From positions 1 to 63,816 of the forward strand of contig LVAN01000023.1 in the NCBI GenBank assembly GCA_001604045.1: a stretch of 63,816 nt of DNA, read 5' to 3'. Positions within the stretch are counted from its first letter, which is position 1, and each line of letters opens with the position of its first letter. The DNA is from Clostridiales bacterium Firm_08. Lineage in GTDB: Bacteria > Bacillota > Clostridia > Oscillospirales > QAKW01. The position numbers and the translations under genes are program-made. Shown here piece by piece: positions 1 through 8,380 of the stretch. The notes under the pieces were generated by a model. That model made no database searches and was not told the origin of the DNA. It was given only the letters and a program-made list of their open reading frames with translations.

Positions 1-204
<204 letters not shown>

Positions 205-213
205 AGTATTTGT

Positions 214-241
214 GCCGAAATGCTCCATGGAGCATTTCGGC
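214..241 (+). other. Perfect 28-bp palindrome in the rpsL leader
   Basis: Fourteen bases (GCCGAAATGCTCCA) are followed immediately by their exact reverse complement. No T-run follows, so it is not an ordinary intrinsic terminator. It can be an RNA hairpin at the very 5' end of the str mRNA, a protein-binding palindrome, or an mRNA-processing site between rpoC and rpsL. Confidence 0.6.
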
Positions 242-302
242 GCGTGATGGTTGTAAGATGCAAGTCATCTTTCAATATATTTAATAAAGAAGGAGGTGCC
301 TT

Positions 303-722
303 ATGCCGACATTCAACCAACTTGTCAGAAAAGGTCGCGAAACGCATGAGAAAAAGTCTACCGCTCCGGCGCTGAACAAGGGTTTTAACACCTTGCGCAA
401 CCGCCCGATCGAGACCAAATCTCCGCAGAAACGCGGTGTGTGTACGACGGTCAAGACCTTCACGCCGAAAAAGCCGAACTCCGCTCTTCGTAAGATCGCC
501 AGGGTCAGGCTGACCAACGGTGTTGAAGTTACGTCCTACATTCCCGGGATCGGCCACAATCTGCAAGAGCACAGTGTCGTGCTGATCCGCGGCGGGAGAG
601 TCAAGGATCTGCCGGGCGTGCGTTATCACATCATTCGCGGAACGCTGGATACCCAGGGCGTCGCGAACAGGATGCAGGCGCGGTCCAAGTACGGCGCGAA
701 GAGACCCAAGGCGGGCAAGTAA
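303..722 (+). CDS. rpsL: 30S ribosomal protein S12
   Basis: S12 sits at the decoding centre of the small subunit and contributes to tRNA selection. The 139-residue protein has the invariant [11 protein letters not shown] (about 54-64) containing the lysines where streptomycin resistance classically arises; both are wild type (KK). A further hallmark is [13 protein letters not shown] near residues 98-110. It is about 15 residues longer than the E. coli form because of the N-terminal insertion between the first helix and QKRGVC, usual in Firmicutes and cyanobacteria. A strong AGGAGGTG lies seven bases or so upstream of the ATG. First gene of the str operon, followed by rpsG after a 144-base structured gap. 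Confidence 0.98.
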   Translation: MPTFNQLVRKGRETHEKKSTAPALNKGFNTLRNRPIETKSPQKRGVCTTVKTFTPKKPNSALRKIARVRLTNGVEVTSYIPGIGHNLQEHSVVLIRGGRVKDLPGVRYHIIRGTLDTQGVANRMQARSKYGAKRPKAGK

Positions 723-758
723 GAGGCTCGCGAGCGCTTTGAATTGAACATCAATTTA

Positions 759-808
759 AAAGCCGATGGCTTTTAGAGAGTTTATATACTATAAACCTCT
801 TTAAGCTG
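759..808 (+). other. Stem-loops in the rpsL-rpsG gap
   Basis: A perfect 7-bp hairpin AAAAGCC/GGCTTTT with a GAT loop (759-775) is followed by an imperfect stem with arms of the type AGAG..TTTATA and TATAAA.CCTCT (about 776-808). In E. coli the S12-S7 gap carries the S7 autoregulatory site; whether these hairpins do so here is inference. Confidence 0.4.
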
Positions 809-809
809 A

Positions 810-1337
<528 letters not shown>

Positions 1338-1364
1338 CTTGCCAGGTAAAGGAGAGGAGTTTAT

Positions 1365-3446
1365 ATGCCAAGGGAATTTCCCATTGAATTGTACAGAAAC
1401 ATTGGTATTATGGCTCATATCGACGCCGGTAAGACCACCACGACCGAAAGGATCCTGTTCTACACCGGACGGACCCATAAGATCGGCGAGACCCACGAGG
1501 GCGCCGCTACGATGGACTGGATGGAGCAAGAGCAGGAACGCGGCATTACCATTACCTCAGCGGCAACGACGGTACATTGGAACGGATACCGTATCAATAT
1601 CATAGATACGCCGGGTCACGTTGATTTTACCGTTGAAGTCGAGCGTTCTTTGCGCGTTCTGGACGGTGCGGTCACCGTTCTGTGCGCGAAGGGCGGCGTT
1701 GAGCCCCAAAGTGAAACCGTTTGGAGACAAGCGGAGGAGTACAAGGTCCCCCGTATGGCGTACGTCAATAAGATGGACATCATGGGGGCGGATTTCTACC
1801 GCGTCGTACAGATGATGAAAGATCGTCTGAAGACCAACGCGGTGCCTATTCAACTGCCGATCGGCGCCGAGGATACCTTCCGCGGCATCGTCGATCTGCT
1901 GACGATGAAGGCGGAGATCTATTATGATGATCTCGGCAAAGACTATCGTATGGAAGAAATTCCGGACGATATGAAGGAACTTGCCGAGAAATACAGAGCG
2001 GAACTCGTTGAAAAGGTCGCGGAAACCAGCGAAGAGCTGATGGACAAATTCTTTGAGGACGGGGATCTGAGCGAGGAGGACCTTCGCGCCGGCATCCGTG
2101 CCGCCACGATCGCCAACACGTTCGTTCCGGTCTGCTGCGGTACGTCTTACCGCAACAAAGGCGTGCAGATGCTGCTCGATAATATCGTGGCGTATATGCC
2201 GTCGCCTGTTGACATCCCTGCGATCAAAGGCGTCAATCCCGACACCGGCGCGGATGAGGAGAGAAAAGCGGACGATAAAGAGCCGTTCTCCGCTCTTGCT
2301 TTTAAGATCATGACCGATCCGTTCGTTGGAAAACTATGCTTTTTCAGAGTGTATTCCGGCGTTCTGAAAGCGGGAGAAAGCGTTTACAATTCCATTAAGG
2401 AGTCCAAGGACCGCATCGGACGGATCGTCGCGATGCACGCCAACAACCGTAAGGACATCACCGAGGTCTATGCCGGTGATATCGCGGCGGCGGTCGGTCT
2501 TAAAAACGTCGGTACGGGCGATACGCTCTGCGACGAGGATCATCCGATCATTCTTGAGTCCATGGTATTCCCGGATCCCGTTATCCGTGTCGCCATCGAA
2601 CCCAAGAGCAAGGCCTCCCAGGAGAAAATGGGCATCGCCCTTTCCAAACTCGCGGAGGAGGATCCGACGTTCAAGACCTACACCGACGACGAGACAGGGC
2701 AGACCATCATTGCCGGTATGGGCGAGCTGCATCTTGAGATCATCGTAGACAGACTGCTGCGTGAGTTCAAGGTCGAGGCGAACGTCGGCGCGCCGCAGGT
2801 CTCCTACAAAGAGACCATTCGCAGGAACGCGGACGTCGATATGAAATACGCCCGTCAGTCCGGCGGTAAAGGTCAGTACGGTCACGTCAAGATCCGGGTC
2901 GAGCCCAACGAGTCCGGCAAGGGATATGAATTCATCAATTCCGTTGTCGGCGGCGCCGTACCCAAGGAGTATATCCCCGCGGTCGACGCCGGTATCCAGG
3001 GCGCGATGCAGTCCGGTATCCTGGCGGGCTACGAGGTCGTCGATCTGAAGGTCGAACTGTATGACGGTTCCTACCATGAGGTCGACTCCTCCGAGATGGC
3101 GTTCAAGATCGCCGGTTCCATGGCGATCAAGGAAGCGATGCGCAAGGCGGATCCCGTCCTGCTCGAACCCATTATGCAGGTCGACGTTGTCGTGCCTGAG
3201 GAATATATGGGTGACGTTATGGGCGATCTCAATTCCCGCCGCGGACAGATCCAGGGAATGGAAGCCACGCCCGGCGCTCAGCACATCGCGGCGCTCGTGC
3301 CGCTGTCCGAGATGTTCGGCTACGCGACAGATCTGCGTTCCAAGACGCAGGGCCGCGGCAATTACAGTATGCAGCCGCATTCCTTCACCGAGGTGCCGAA
3401 GTCTATCGCGGAGAAGATCATCGCCGGCCGCAATAAAGAACATTAA
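1365..3446 (+). CDS. fusA: Elongation factor G
   Basis: Translocation GTPase that moves tRNA-mRNA through the ribosome and, with RRF, recycles it. The 693-residue protein has G1 AHIDAGKTT (17-25), switch RGITIT (59-64), G3 DTPGH (81-85) and G4 NKMD (136-139), then the EF-G domains II-V, including [12 protein letters not shown] in domain IV and [12 protein letters not shown] near the C-terminus. Length is normal. An AGGAGAGG lies before the ATG. A shorter frame overlaps the start but is a shadow. Third gene of the str operon. It is the housekeeping type: it sits next to rpsG and tuf and lacks features of ribosomal-protection resistance proteins. Confidence 0.98.
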   Translation: MPREFPIELYRNIGIMAHIDAGKTTTTERILFYTGRTHKIGETHEGAATMDWMEQEQERGITITSAATTVHWNGYRINIIDTPGHVDFTVEVERSLRVLDGAVTVLCAKGGVEPQSETVWRQAEEYKVPRMAYVNKMDIMGADFYRVVQMMKDRLKTNAVPIQLPIGAEDTFRGIVDLLTMKAEIYYDDLGKDYRMEEIPDDMKELAEKYRAELVEKVAETSEELMDKFFEDGDLSEEDLRAGIRAATIANTFVPVCCGTSYRNKGVQMLLDNIVAYMPSPVDIPAIKGVNPDTGADEERKADDKEPFSALAFKIMTDPFVGKLCFFRVYSGVLKAGESVYNSIKESKDRIGRIVAMHANNRKDITEVYAGDIAAAVGLKNVGTGDTLCDEDHPIILESMVFPDPVIRVAIEPKSKASQEKMGIALSKLAEEDPTFKTYTDDETGQTIIAGMGELHLEIIVDRLLREFKVEANVGAPQVSYKETIRRNADVDMKYARQSGGKGQYGHVKIRVEPNESGKGYEFINSVVGGAVPKEYIPAVDAGIQGAMQSGILAGYEVVDLKVELYDGSYHEVDSSEMAFKIAGSMAIKEAMRKADPVLLEPIMQVDVVVPEEYMGDVMGDLNSRRGQIQGMEATPGAQHIAALVPLSEMFGYATDLRSKTQGRGNYSMQPHSFTEVPKSIAEKIIAGRNKEH

Positions 3447-3461
3447 GTTTTAAAAAAAGAC

Positions 3462-3490
3462 TTGATTTCACAGGCATTTTATATTACAAT
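3462..3490 (+). promoter_or_regulatory. Promoter in front of tuf
   Basis: TTGATT (3462-3467), 17-bp spacer, TACAAT (3485-3490; 5 of 6). It lies in the fusA-tuf gap and would give tuf its own transcript in addition to read-through from the str operon, consistent with the very high demand for EF-Tu. Confidence 0.65.
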
Positions 3491-3534
3491 AAAAACAATA
3501 TGAAATAATCATCCATAAAAGGAGGAACATTCAA

Positions 3535-4737
3535 ATGGCAAAGGCAAAATTTGAGAGAACCAAACCCCATGTAAACATTGGCACCATTGGTCACGTTGAC
3601 CATGGTAAGACCACGTTGACCGCGGCGATCACCAAGTATCTTTCCTTCTCCGGAAAAGCGGCTTTTGAAGATTATTCCATGATCGATAAAGCGCCGGAAG
3701 AGAGAGAAAGAGGTATCACCATCAACACCGCGCACGTTGAGTATGAGACGGACAACCGTCACTATGCTCACGTCGACTGCCCGGGACATGCCGACTATGT
3801 TAAGAACATGATCACCGGCGCGGCGCAGATGGACGGCGCGATCCTCGTTATCGCGGCGACGGACGGCGTTATGGCGCAGACCAGCGAGCACATTCTGCTT
3901 GCCCGTCAGGTCGGCGTTCCCGCGATCGTCGTGTTCCTGAACAAATGCGACGACGTTGACGACGAAGAACTGCTCGAACTCGTTGAGATGGAAGTCAGAG
4001 AGACTCTGAGCAAATACGAGTATGACGGTGACAACATTCCCATCATCAAGGGCTCCGCGAAGGTCGCTCTCGATTCCGAGTCCACCGATCCCGAGGCTCC
4101 TGAGTATGCTTGCATCAAAGAACTTATGGACGCTGTTGATTCCTATATCCCGACTCCGTCCCGTAAGTCTGATGAGCCGTTCCTGATGCCCGTTGAGGAC
4201 GTTATGACCATTTCCGGACGCGGCACCGTCGCTACCGGCAGAGTCGAGCGCGGCTCCCTGAAGATCAACGAGGAAGTCGAGATCGTCGGTCTTACCGATG
4301 AGAAGAAAAAGACTGTCGTCACCAGCATGGAAATGTTCCGCAAGACGCTGGACGAGTGCGAAGCGGGCGACAACATCGGCGCGCTGCTGCGCGGCGTTAC
4401 CCGTGATGAGATCGAGAGAGGGCAGGTTCTTGCCAAACCCGGCTCCATCCATCCGCACACCAAATTCTCCGGTCAGGTTTACATTCTGACCAAGGAGGAA
4501 GGCGGCCGTCACAGCCCGTTCTTCTCCAACTATCGTCCGCAGTTCTATTTCCGCACCACCGACGTTACCGGCGTCATCACGCTGCCGGAAGGCGTTGAGA
4601 TGTGCAAACCGGGCGACAACGTCACCATGGACGTCGAACTGATCACCCCGATCGCCATCGAGAAGGGTCTCCGTTTCGCGATCCGTGAGGGCGGCAGAAC
4701 CGTCGGTTCCGGCGTTGTTTCCGACATCGCTGAGTAA
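3535..4737 (+). CDS. tuf: Elongation factor Tu
   Basis: GTPase that delivers aminoacyl-tRNA to the ribosomal A site. The 400-residue protein has GHVDHGKTT (19-27), [12 protein letters not shown] (59-70), DCPGHADY (81-88) and the NKCD base-recognition motif at about 137-140, then domains II and III ending in [13 protein letters not shown]. An AAAGGAGG precedes the ATG. Codon use is strongly biased, as expected of a very highly expressed gene. It closes the str cluster; S10, which often follows tuf, is not downstream, where the FMN riboswitch and ribU begin instead. Confidence 0.98.
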   Translation: MAKAKFERTKPHVNIGTIGHVDHGKTTLTAAITKYLSFSGKAAFEDYSMIDKAPEERERGITINTAHVEYETDNRHYAHVDCPGHADYVKNMITGAAQMDGAILVIAATDGVMAQTSEHILLARQVGVPAIVVFLNKCDDVDDEELLELVEMEVRETLSKYEYDGDNIPIIKGSAKVALDSESTDPEAPEYACIKELMDAVDSYIPTPSRKSDEPFLMPVEDVMTISGRGTVATGRVERGSLKINEEVEIVGLTDEKKKTVVTSMEMFRKTLDECEAGDNIGALLRGVTRDEIERGQVLAKPGSIHPHTKFSGQVYILTKEEGGRHSPFFSNYRPQFYFRTTDVTGVITLPEGVEMCKPGDNVTMDVELITPIAIEKGLRFAIREGGRTVGSGVVSDIAE

Positions 4738-4813
4738 GGTAAACCTTTCGCCATTCCACACCGAATGACTCAAGATTTACTAAACCGTTTTCTAAAAACA
4801 GAATAAAACAATT

Positions 4814-4922
4814 ATCTTCTTTTGGGGCAGGGTGAAATTCCCTACCGGTGGTATAGCCCACGAGCGAAAGCTGAACAGGTTCGATCCCTGTGCCGACGGT
4901 ATAGTCCGGATGAGAAAAAGAT
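4814..4922 (+). promoter_or_regulatory. FMN riboswitch (RFN element)
   Basis: The stretch carries the RFN consensus blocks in order: GGGGCAGGGTGAAATTCCC, ACCGGTGGTATAGCCC, CGAGC, GCCGACGGTATAGTCCGGATG and the closing AGAAAAAGAT. The closing P1 helix is ATCTT (4814-4818) with AAGAT (4918-4922). RFN elements bind FMN and switch off riboflavin synthesis or uptake. The terminator at 4944-4982 and the ECF S-component behind it fit this exactly. An apparent open frame running through the aptamer from 4822 is not coding. Confidence 0.96.
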
Positions 4923-4943
4923 GGTTTCTGTTGATGCGTTTTT

Positions 4944-4982
4944 ATATCCCCGTAAAGATTTTCTTTGCGGGGATATTTTTTT
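4944..4982 (+). terminator. Intrinsic terminator of the FMN riboswitch expression platform
   Basis: ATATCCCCGTAAAG (4944-4957) pairs with CTTTGCGGGGATAT (4963-4976) with one G-U pair, five-base loop, followed by six T. It lies 22 bases after the aptamer and 43 bases before ribU, so it should end transcription when FMN is bound. Confidence 0.93.
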
Positions 4983-5025
4983 GCGGACAAATGGAAATCA
5001 TCCGCATACTATGGAGGTACTTTTT

Positions 5026-5691
5026 ATGAAATCCGTAAATGTCCGTAAAATCACAATGCTCGCGATGATGGCGGCGATCGCCTATGTTCTGATGGTGGTC
5101 GGCAGAGTGCCGCTCGTGCCGAGCGTCGGTTTTTTGAAATACGATCCGAAGGATATGGTCATCGCGATCAGCGGTCTGATGTTCGGTCCGCTGTCCGCGT
5201 TGGGCGTCACGGTCGTGGTGTCGCTGATCGAGATGCTAACCGTCAGTGAGACGGGATTGATCGGTCTGGTGATGAATATCGTCTCCACCGCCGCCTTTGT
5301 ATGTCCCGTCGCGCTGATCTACAAAAAAGACCGCACGATCCGCGGCGCGATCATTGGTCTTGCGGTCGGAACGCTGACGATGACGGGCGTGATGGTGCTT
5401 TGGAATTATCTGCTGACGCCGATCTATATGGGATATCCCCGTAAAGCGGTGGCGGAAATGCTGCTGCCGGCGTTCGTTCCGTTCAACTTGCTGAAGGCGG
5501 GCCTCAACTCCGCGCTTGTGCTGCTGCTCTATAAACCTTTGATGAAAATGTTGAGAATACTCAAGTTTTTACCGGAAAGTTCATCTGTGTCGGCCGCGTC
5601 GAAAAAGAGCAGGATCGGCGTACTGGTATTTGCTTTGGCGCTGCTTGCGACCTGTATCCTGATCGTTTTGGTGCTTAAAGGGATCATTTGA
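5026..5691 (+). CDS. ribU: Riboflavin ECF transporter S component RibU
   Basis: Membrane substrate-binding subunit that captures riboflavin and docks on a shared EcfAA'T energising module encoded elsewhere. The ATG at 5026 was chosen because GGAGG (5013-5017) sits eight bases upstream and because the longer frame from 4822 runs through the riboswitch and its terminator. The 221-residue product has about six hydrophobic segments beginning with KITMLAMMAAIAYVLMVVG (near residue 7) and shows the RibU-type region GFLKYDPKDMVIAISG near residues 32-50. FMN riboswitch control identifies the substrate better than the protein sequence alone. It is a single-gene unit closed by a terminator. Confidence 0.93.
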   Translation: MKSVNVRKITMLAMMAAIAYVLMVVGRVPLVPSVGFLKYDPKDMVIAISGLMFGPLSALGVTVVVSLIEMLTVSETGLIGLVMNIVSTAAFVCPVALIYKKDRTIRGAIIGLAVGTLTMTGVMVLWNYLLTPIYMGYPRKAVAEMLLPAFVPFNLLKAGLNSALVLLLYKPLMKMLRILKFLPESSSVSAASKKSRIGVLVFALALLATCILIVLVLKGII

Positions 5692-5700
5692 TCATTGTTC

Positions 5701-5731
5701 AAAAAAGCGAGGAGAGATCCTCGCTTTTTTT
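5701..5731 (+). terminator. Intrinsic terminator after ribU
   Basis: GCGAGGA/TCCTCGC with a GAGA loop, flanked by an A-run on the left and seven T on the right (5701-5731). The A/T extension makes it work in either direction. Confidence 0.9.
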
Positions 5732-5732
5732 A

Positions 5733-5761
5733 TTGAAAAAACTTTGCCGCTATGATATAGT
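5733..5761 (+). promoter_or_regulatory. Promoter for the TPR-DUF4037-nrdG unit
   Basis: TTGAAA (5733-5738), 17-bp spacer, TATAGT (5756-5761), each 5 of 6 to the sigma-A consensus, placed 27 bases before the ATG at 5789. Confidence 0.6.
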
Positions 5762-5788
5762 ATAGAAAAGAAAGATAAGGAGCAAGCA

Positions 5789-6622
5789 ATGGCGGAAATA
5801 CTGAAACCGGAAGATTATATTGAACCCAAGTGCCTTTTGTGCGAGGATCCCTACGGCGCGGCGCCCAAAGTGAAAAGCGTGCCACAGCAGCGGATCATCG
5901 AAAAGATGAACGATTATATGAGCCGCCGTGATTACGTAGGCGCGGAGAGGCATCTTTTGTACTGGCTGGAGGAGGCGAAACTCGGCGGCGACGAGCGGGG
6001 AGAGCTGATGCTCCGCAACGAGCTTGTCGGGCACTACCGCAAAACGTCGGAAAAGGAAAAGGCGTTTTTGAGCGCCGCCCGCGCGCTGGAACTGCTTGAA
6101 AAACTCGATTTCTCCCGTACCGTGTCCGGTGGCACGACCTTTGTCAATGTCGCGACCGCGTACAACGCGTTCGGGGAGAACGAAAAGGCGGCGTTATTGT
6201 TTGAAAAGGCAGAAGCCGCTTATGAGGGAACGCCCGGTACCGATCCGGCGCTTCTCGGCGGTCTTTATAATAATATGGCGCTGACGCTTGTCGCTCTCAG
6301 GCGCTTTTCCGAGGCGCGGACGTACTACGATAAGGCGCTTTTGACGATGGAGACTGTCCCCGGCGGAGAACTCGAGCAGGCGATCACATATCTCAATATC
6401 GCTGACGCGATAGAGGCTGAAAAAGGCGCCGAGGCGGGGGAAAAGGAGATTTTCGCCCTGCTGGACAAAGCCGCCGCGCTGCTTGACGATACGGCGGCGC
6501 CGCGGGACGGCTACTATGCCTTCGTCTGTGAAAAATGCGCGCCGTCCTTTTCCTATTACGGCTATTTCAGTGTGGCGGGGGATCTTGAAAAAAGAGCGAG
6601 GGAGATCTATGAAAGGCATTGA
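5789..6622 (+). CDS. Tetratricopeptide-repeat protein of unknown function
   Basis: A soluble 277-residue protein with no signal peptide. It has a CLLC pair near residues 13-16 (possibly metal-binding) and then helical repeats; recognisable TPR units are ATAYNAFGENEKAALLFEKA (about 122-141) and YNNMALTLVALRRFSEARTY (about 159-178). TPR domains generally mediate protein-protein contact. Its stop overlaps the next start by 14 bases, so the two are probably co-translated and may form a complex. The pair precedes nrdG. A link to radical-enzyme metabolism is only positional. The precise function is not recognised. Confidence 0.8.
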   Translation: MAEILKPEDYIEPKCLLCEDPYGAAPKVKSVPQQRIIEKMNDYMSRRDYVGAERHLLYWLEEAKLGGDERGELMLRNELVGHYRKTSEKEKAFLSAARALELLEKLDFSRTVSGGTTFVNVATAYNAFGENEKAALLFEKAEAAYEGTPGTDPALLGGLYNNMALTLVALRRFSEARTYYDKALLTMETVPGGELEQAITYLNIADAIEAEKGAEAGEKEIFALLDKAAALLDDTAAPRDGYYAFVCEKCAPSFSYYGYFSVAGDLEKRAREIYERH

Positions 6623-7550
6623 GATGGCGAAAGCCTATTACGAAGCATATGGTAAGCCGATGCTGGAGAACGACTTTCCCGATCTGCTGCCGCTGATCGC
6701 CGCCGGGTTGTTCGGCGAGGGTTCGGAATGTCTCGGCTATGACGACGGTATTTCCCGGGATCACGATTTTGAGGCGGGCTTTTGCCTGTTTTTGCCGGGC
6801 GAGGATATCGTCGACCGACGCCGGGCGTTTGAGCTTGAACGGGCGTACGCGAAACTGCCGAAAGAATTTATGGGCGCGCGGCGGAGTATGATGGCGCCTG
6901 TCGGCGGCGCCCGACGGGGCGTGATCAGGACATCGGAGTTTTTTATCAATAAGGTCGGAAGTCCCGACGGCGCGTTGTCCCTTCACGCGTGGCTGACGCT
7001 GCCGGAACAATCTCTTTTGGAAGCGACGAACGGCGTTGTTTTTTACGACGGATATGGTGAGATCACCGCGATCCGGCAACGGCTTGCCCGCTATCCTGAG
7101 GATGTCCGCCGCAAAAAGATCGCCGGGCACCTTCTGCTGATGGCGCAGGCGGGACAGTATAATTATATGCGTCTTTTGCGGCACGGAGAGACCGGCGCCG
7201 CCCAGCTCGCGGTCACGGAGTTCGTGAGAAGCGCGACGCGCGTCATCTTTTTGCTCAACGGCAGATATCAGCCGTATTATAAATGGTCTTTCCGCGCCCT
7301 GCGGGAACTTCCGAAACTTTCGCTGTCAGCGGAACTGTTCGAGTATCTGCTCACCACCGACAATGAGAGCGAGACGGCGGAGGAAAAATATAACGTGATC
7401 GAAGGCGTCGCGGCGGATGTCATCGACGAGCTCAAAGAGCAGGGACTTTCCGAGGCGATCTGCGGCGATCTTGAAAAGCACGCGTACAGTGTAAACGACG
7501 GCGTGCGGGACAGTGAGATCCGCAATCTGCATATTCTGGCGGCGATATAA
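6609..7550 (+). CDS. DUF4037 family protein (nucleotidyltransferase-like)
   Basis: Predicted 313-residue soluble protein. The start at 6609 is preferred over the longer frame from 6483, because the latter lies deep inside the upstream TPR gene and GAGGGAGA precedes 6609. The N-terminal region GSECLGYDDGISRDHDFEAG (about residues 35-54) has the GS...D.D arrangement typical of the polymerase-beta nucleotidyltransferase fold and is the hallmark of DUF4037. No substrate is known to me for this family. It overlaps the TPR gene and stands 10 bases before nrdG. Functional coupling with the TPR partner is inference from the overlap. Confidence 0.8.
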   Translation: MKGIEMAKAYYEAYGKPMLENDFPDLLPLIAAGLFGEGSECLGYDDGISRDHDFEAGFCLFLPGEDIVDRRRAFELERAYAKLPKEFMGARRSMMAPVGGARRGVIRTSEFFINKVGSPDGALSLHAWLTLPEQSLLEATNGVVFYDGYGEITAIRQRLARYPEDVRRKKIAGHLLLMAQAGQYNYMRLLRHGETGAAQLAVTEFVRSATRVIFLLNGRYQPYYKWSFRALRELPKLSLSAELFEYLLTTDNESETAEEKYNVIEGVAADVIDELKEQGLSEAICGDLEKHAYSVNDGVRDSEIRNLHILAAI

Positions 7551-7560
7551 GGAGTTTAGA

Positions 7561-8259
7561 ATGAAAATACACGGACTTATGAAAATGACGCTGCTCGACT
7601 TCCCGGGCAAAGTGGCGTGTACTGTCTTTTTGGGCGGATGTGACTTCCGCTGTCCTTTCTGTCATAATTTTGAACTGATCGACGGCAGCGCGCCGCCGCT
7701 GATGGAGGACGGGGAACTTTTTTCCTTCCTCGAAAAAAGGAAAGGGCTGTTGGACGGCGTGGCGATCACCGGCGGGGAGCCGTGTCTTCATCCGGGTCTG
7801 CCGGAACTGTTGAAAAAGATCCGCGCGCTGGGATTTGCGGCAAAACTTGATACCAACGGCTATCATCCCGACGTGTTGAAGCGCGTTGTTGACGAAGGCC
7901 TTGCCGATTACGTGGCGATGGACGTCAAAAACTGTCCGGAAAAATACGCGCTGACCTGCGGCGTGCCGACCGTCGATATGGATAAAATTTACCGAAGCAT
8001 CGACCTTCTCAAGCGGGGGACTGTCCCGTATGAATTCCGCACCACCGTTATTGACGAACTGCACGAGGAGCGGGATATCGAAAAGATCGGTCAGCTGATC
8101 GAGGGAGCGCCCGCGTATTTCCTGCAAAGTTTTACCGACCGGGACAGCGTGCCCTGCCGGGACTTCCACGCGCCGGATCCGGATAAGATCAAGACTTTCG
8201 GGGCGATCGCCCGCCGTTATGTGCCTTCCGCCGCGTGGCGGGGCGTAGAAGAAATATAA
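7561..8259 (+). CDS. nrdG: Anaerobic ribonucleoside-triphosphate reductase activating protein (radical SAM)
   Basis: Uses a [4Fe-4S] cluster and S-adenosylmethionine to install the glycyl radical on NrdD. The 232-residue protein carries the radical-SAM triad C27-x3-C31-x2-C34 within GGCDFRCPFCHN, preceded by LLDFPGKVACTVFLGG, which marks the NrdG2-type subfamily. AITGGEP, the SAM-binding GGE motif, follows near residues 66-72. The start at 7561 is preceded by AAGGAG; the alternative 16 codons upstream lies in the DUF4037 gene. nrdD begins 121 bases downstream with its own promoter. Related glycyl-radical activases (YjjW type) look similar; the adjoining nrdD settles the assignment. Confidence 0.93.
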   Translation: MKIHGLMKMTLLDFPGKVACTVFLGGCDFRCPFCHNFELIDGSAPPLMEDGELFSFLEKRKGLLDGVAITGGEPCLHPGLPELLKKIRALGFAAKLDTNGYHPDVLKRVVDEGLADYVAMDVKNCPEKYALTCGVPTVDMDKIYRSIDLLKRGTVPYEFRTTVIDELHEERDIEKIGQLIEGAPAYFLQSFTDRDSVPCRDFHAPDPDKIKTFGAIARRYVPSAAWRGVEEI

Positions 8260-8304
8260 CAAGATATTGTGCTTTTTTATTTTCTTTAACAATATATATT
8301 GACA
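8259..8304 (+). promoter_or_regulatory. Candidate NrdR boxes before nrdD
   Basis: Two AT-rich near-palindromes lie 30 bp apart start to start: ACAAGATATTGTGC (from 8259) and ACAATATATATTGACA (8289-8304), the latter containing the perfect palindrome CAATATATATTG and overlapping the -35. Against the NrdR-box pattern acaCwATATnTwGtgt they match roughly 11 and 12 of 16. Known NrdR boxes occur as such pairs at about three helical turns. No nrdR gene is in the window. Confidence 0.45.
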
Positions 8305-8327
8305 AATCCTTCCCGGGATGGTAGAAT
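8299..8327 (+). promoter_or_regulatory. Promoter of nrdD
   Basis: Consensus TTGACA (8299-8304), 17-bp spacer, TAGAAT (8322-8327; 5 of 6). It shows that translation cannot start at 8318, which lies inside the promoter. Confidence 0.85.
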
Positions 8328-8380
8328 ATGTGATACAAGACTTCACAAGGATTTTACTATATTCCGGGAGGGTTTTTATT

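Noticed and set aside
4822-5025. N-terminal extension of ribU
   Set aside because: The 68 extra codons run through the FMN riboswitch aptamer and its terminator; the ribosome site lies before 5026.
8318-8380. Earlier start for nrdD
   Set aside because: Lies within the promoter; a good ribosome site precedes 8381 and the ATP-cone begins there.
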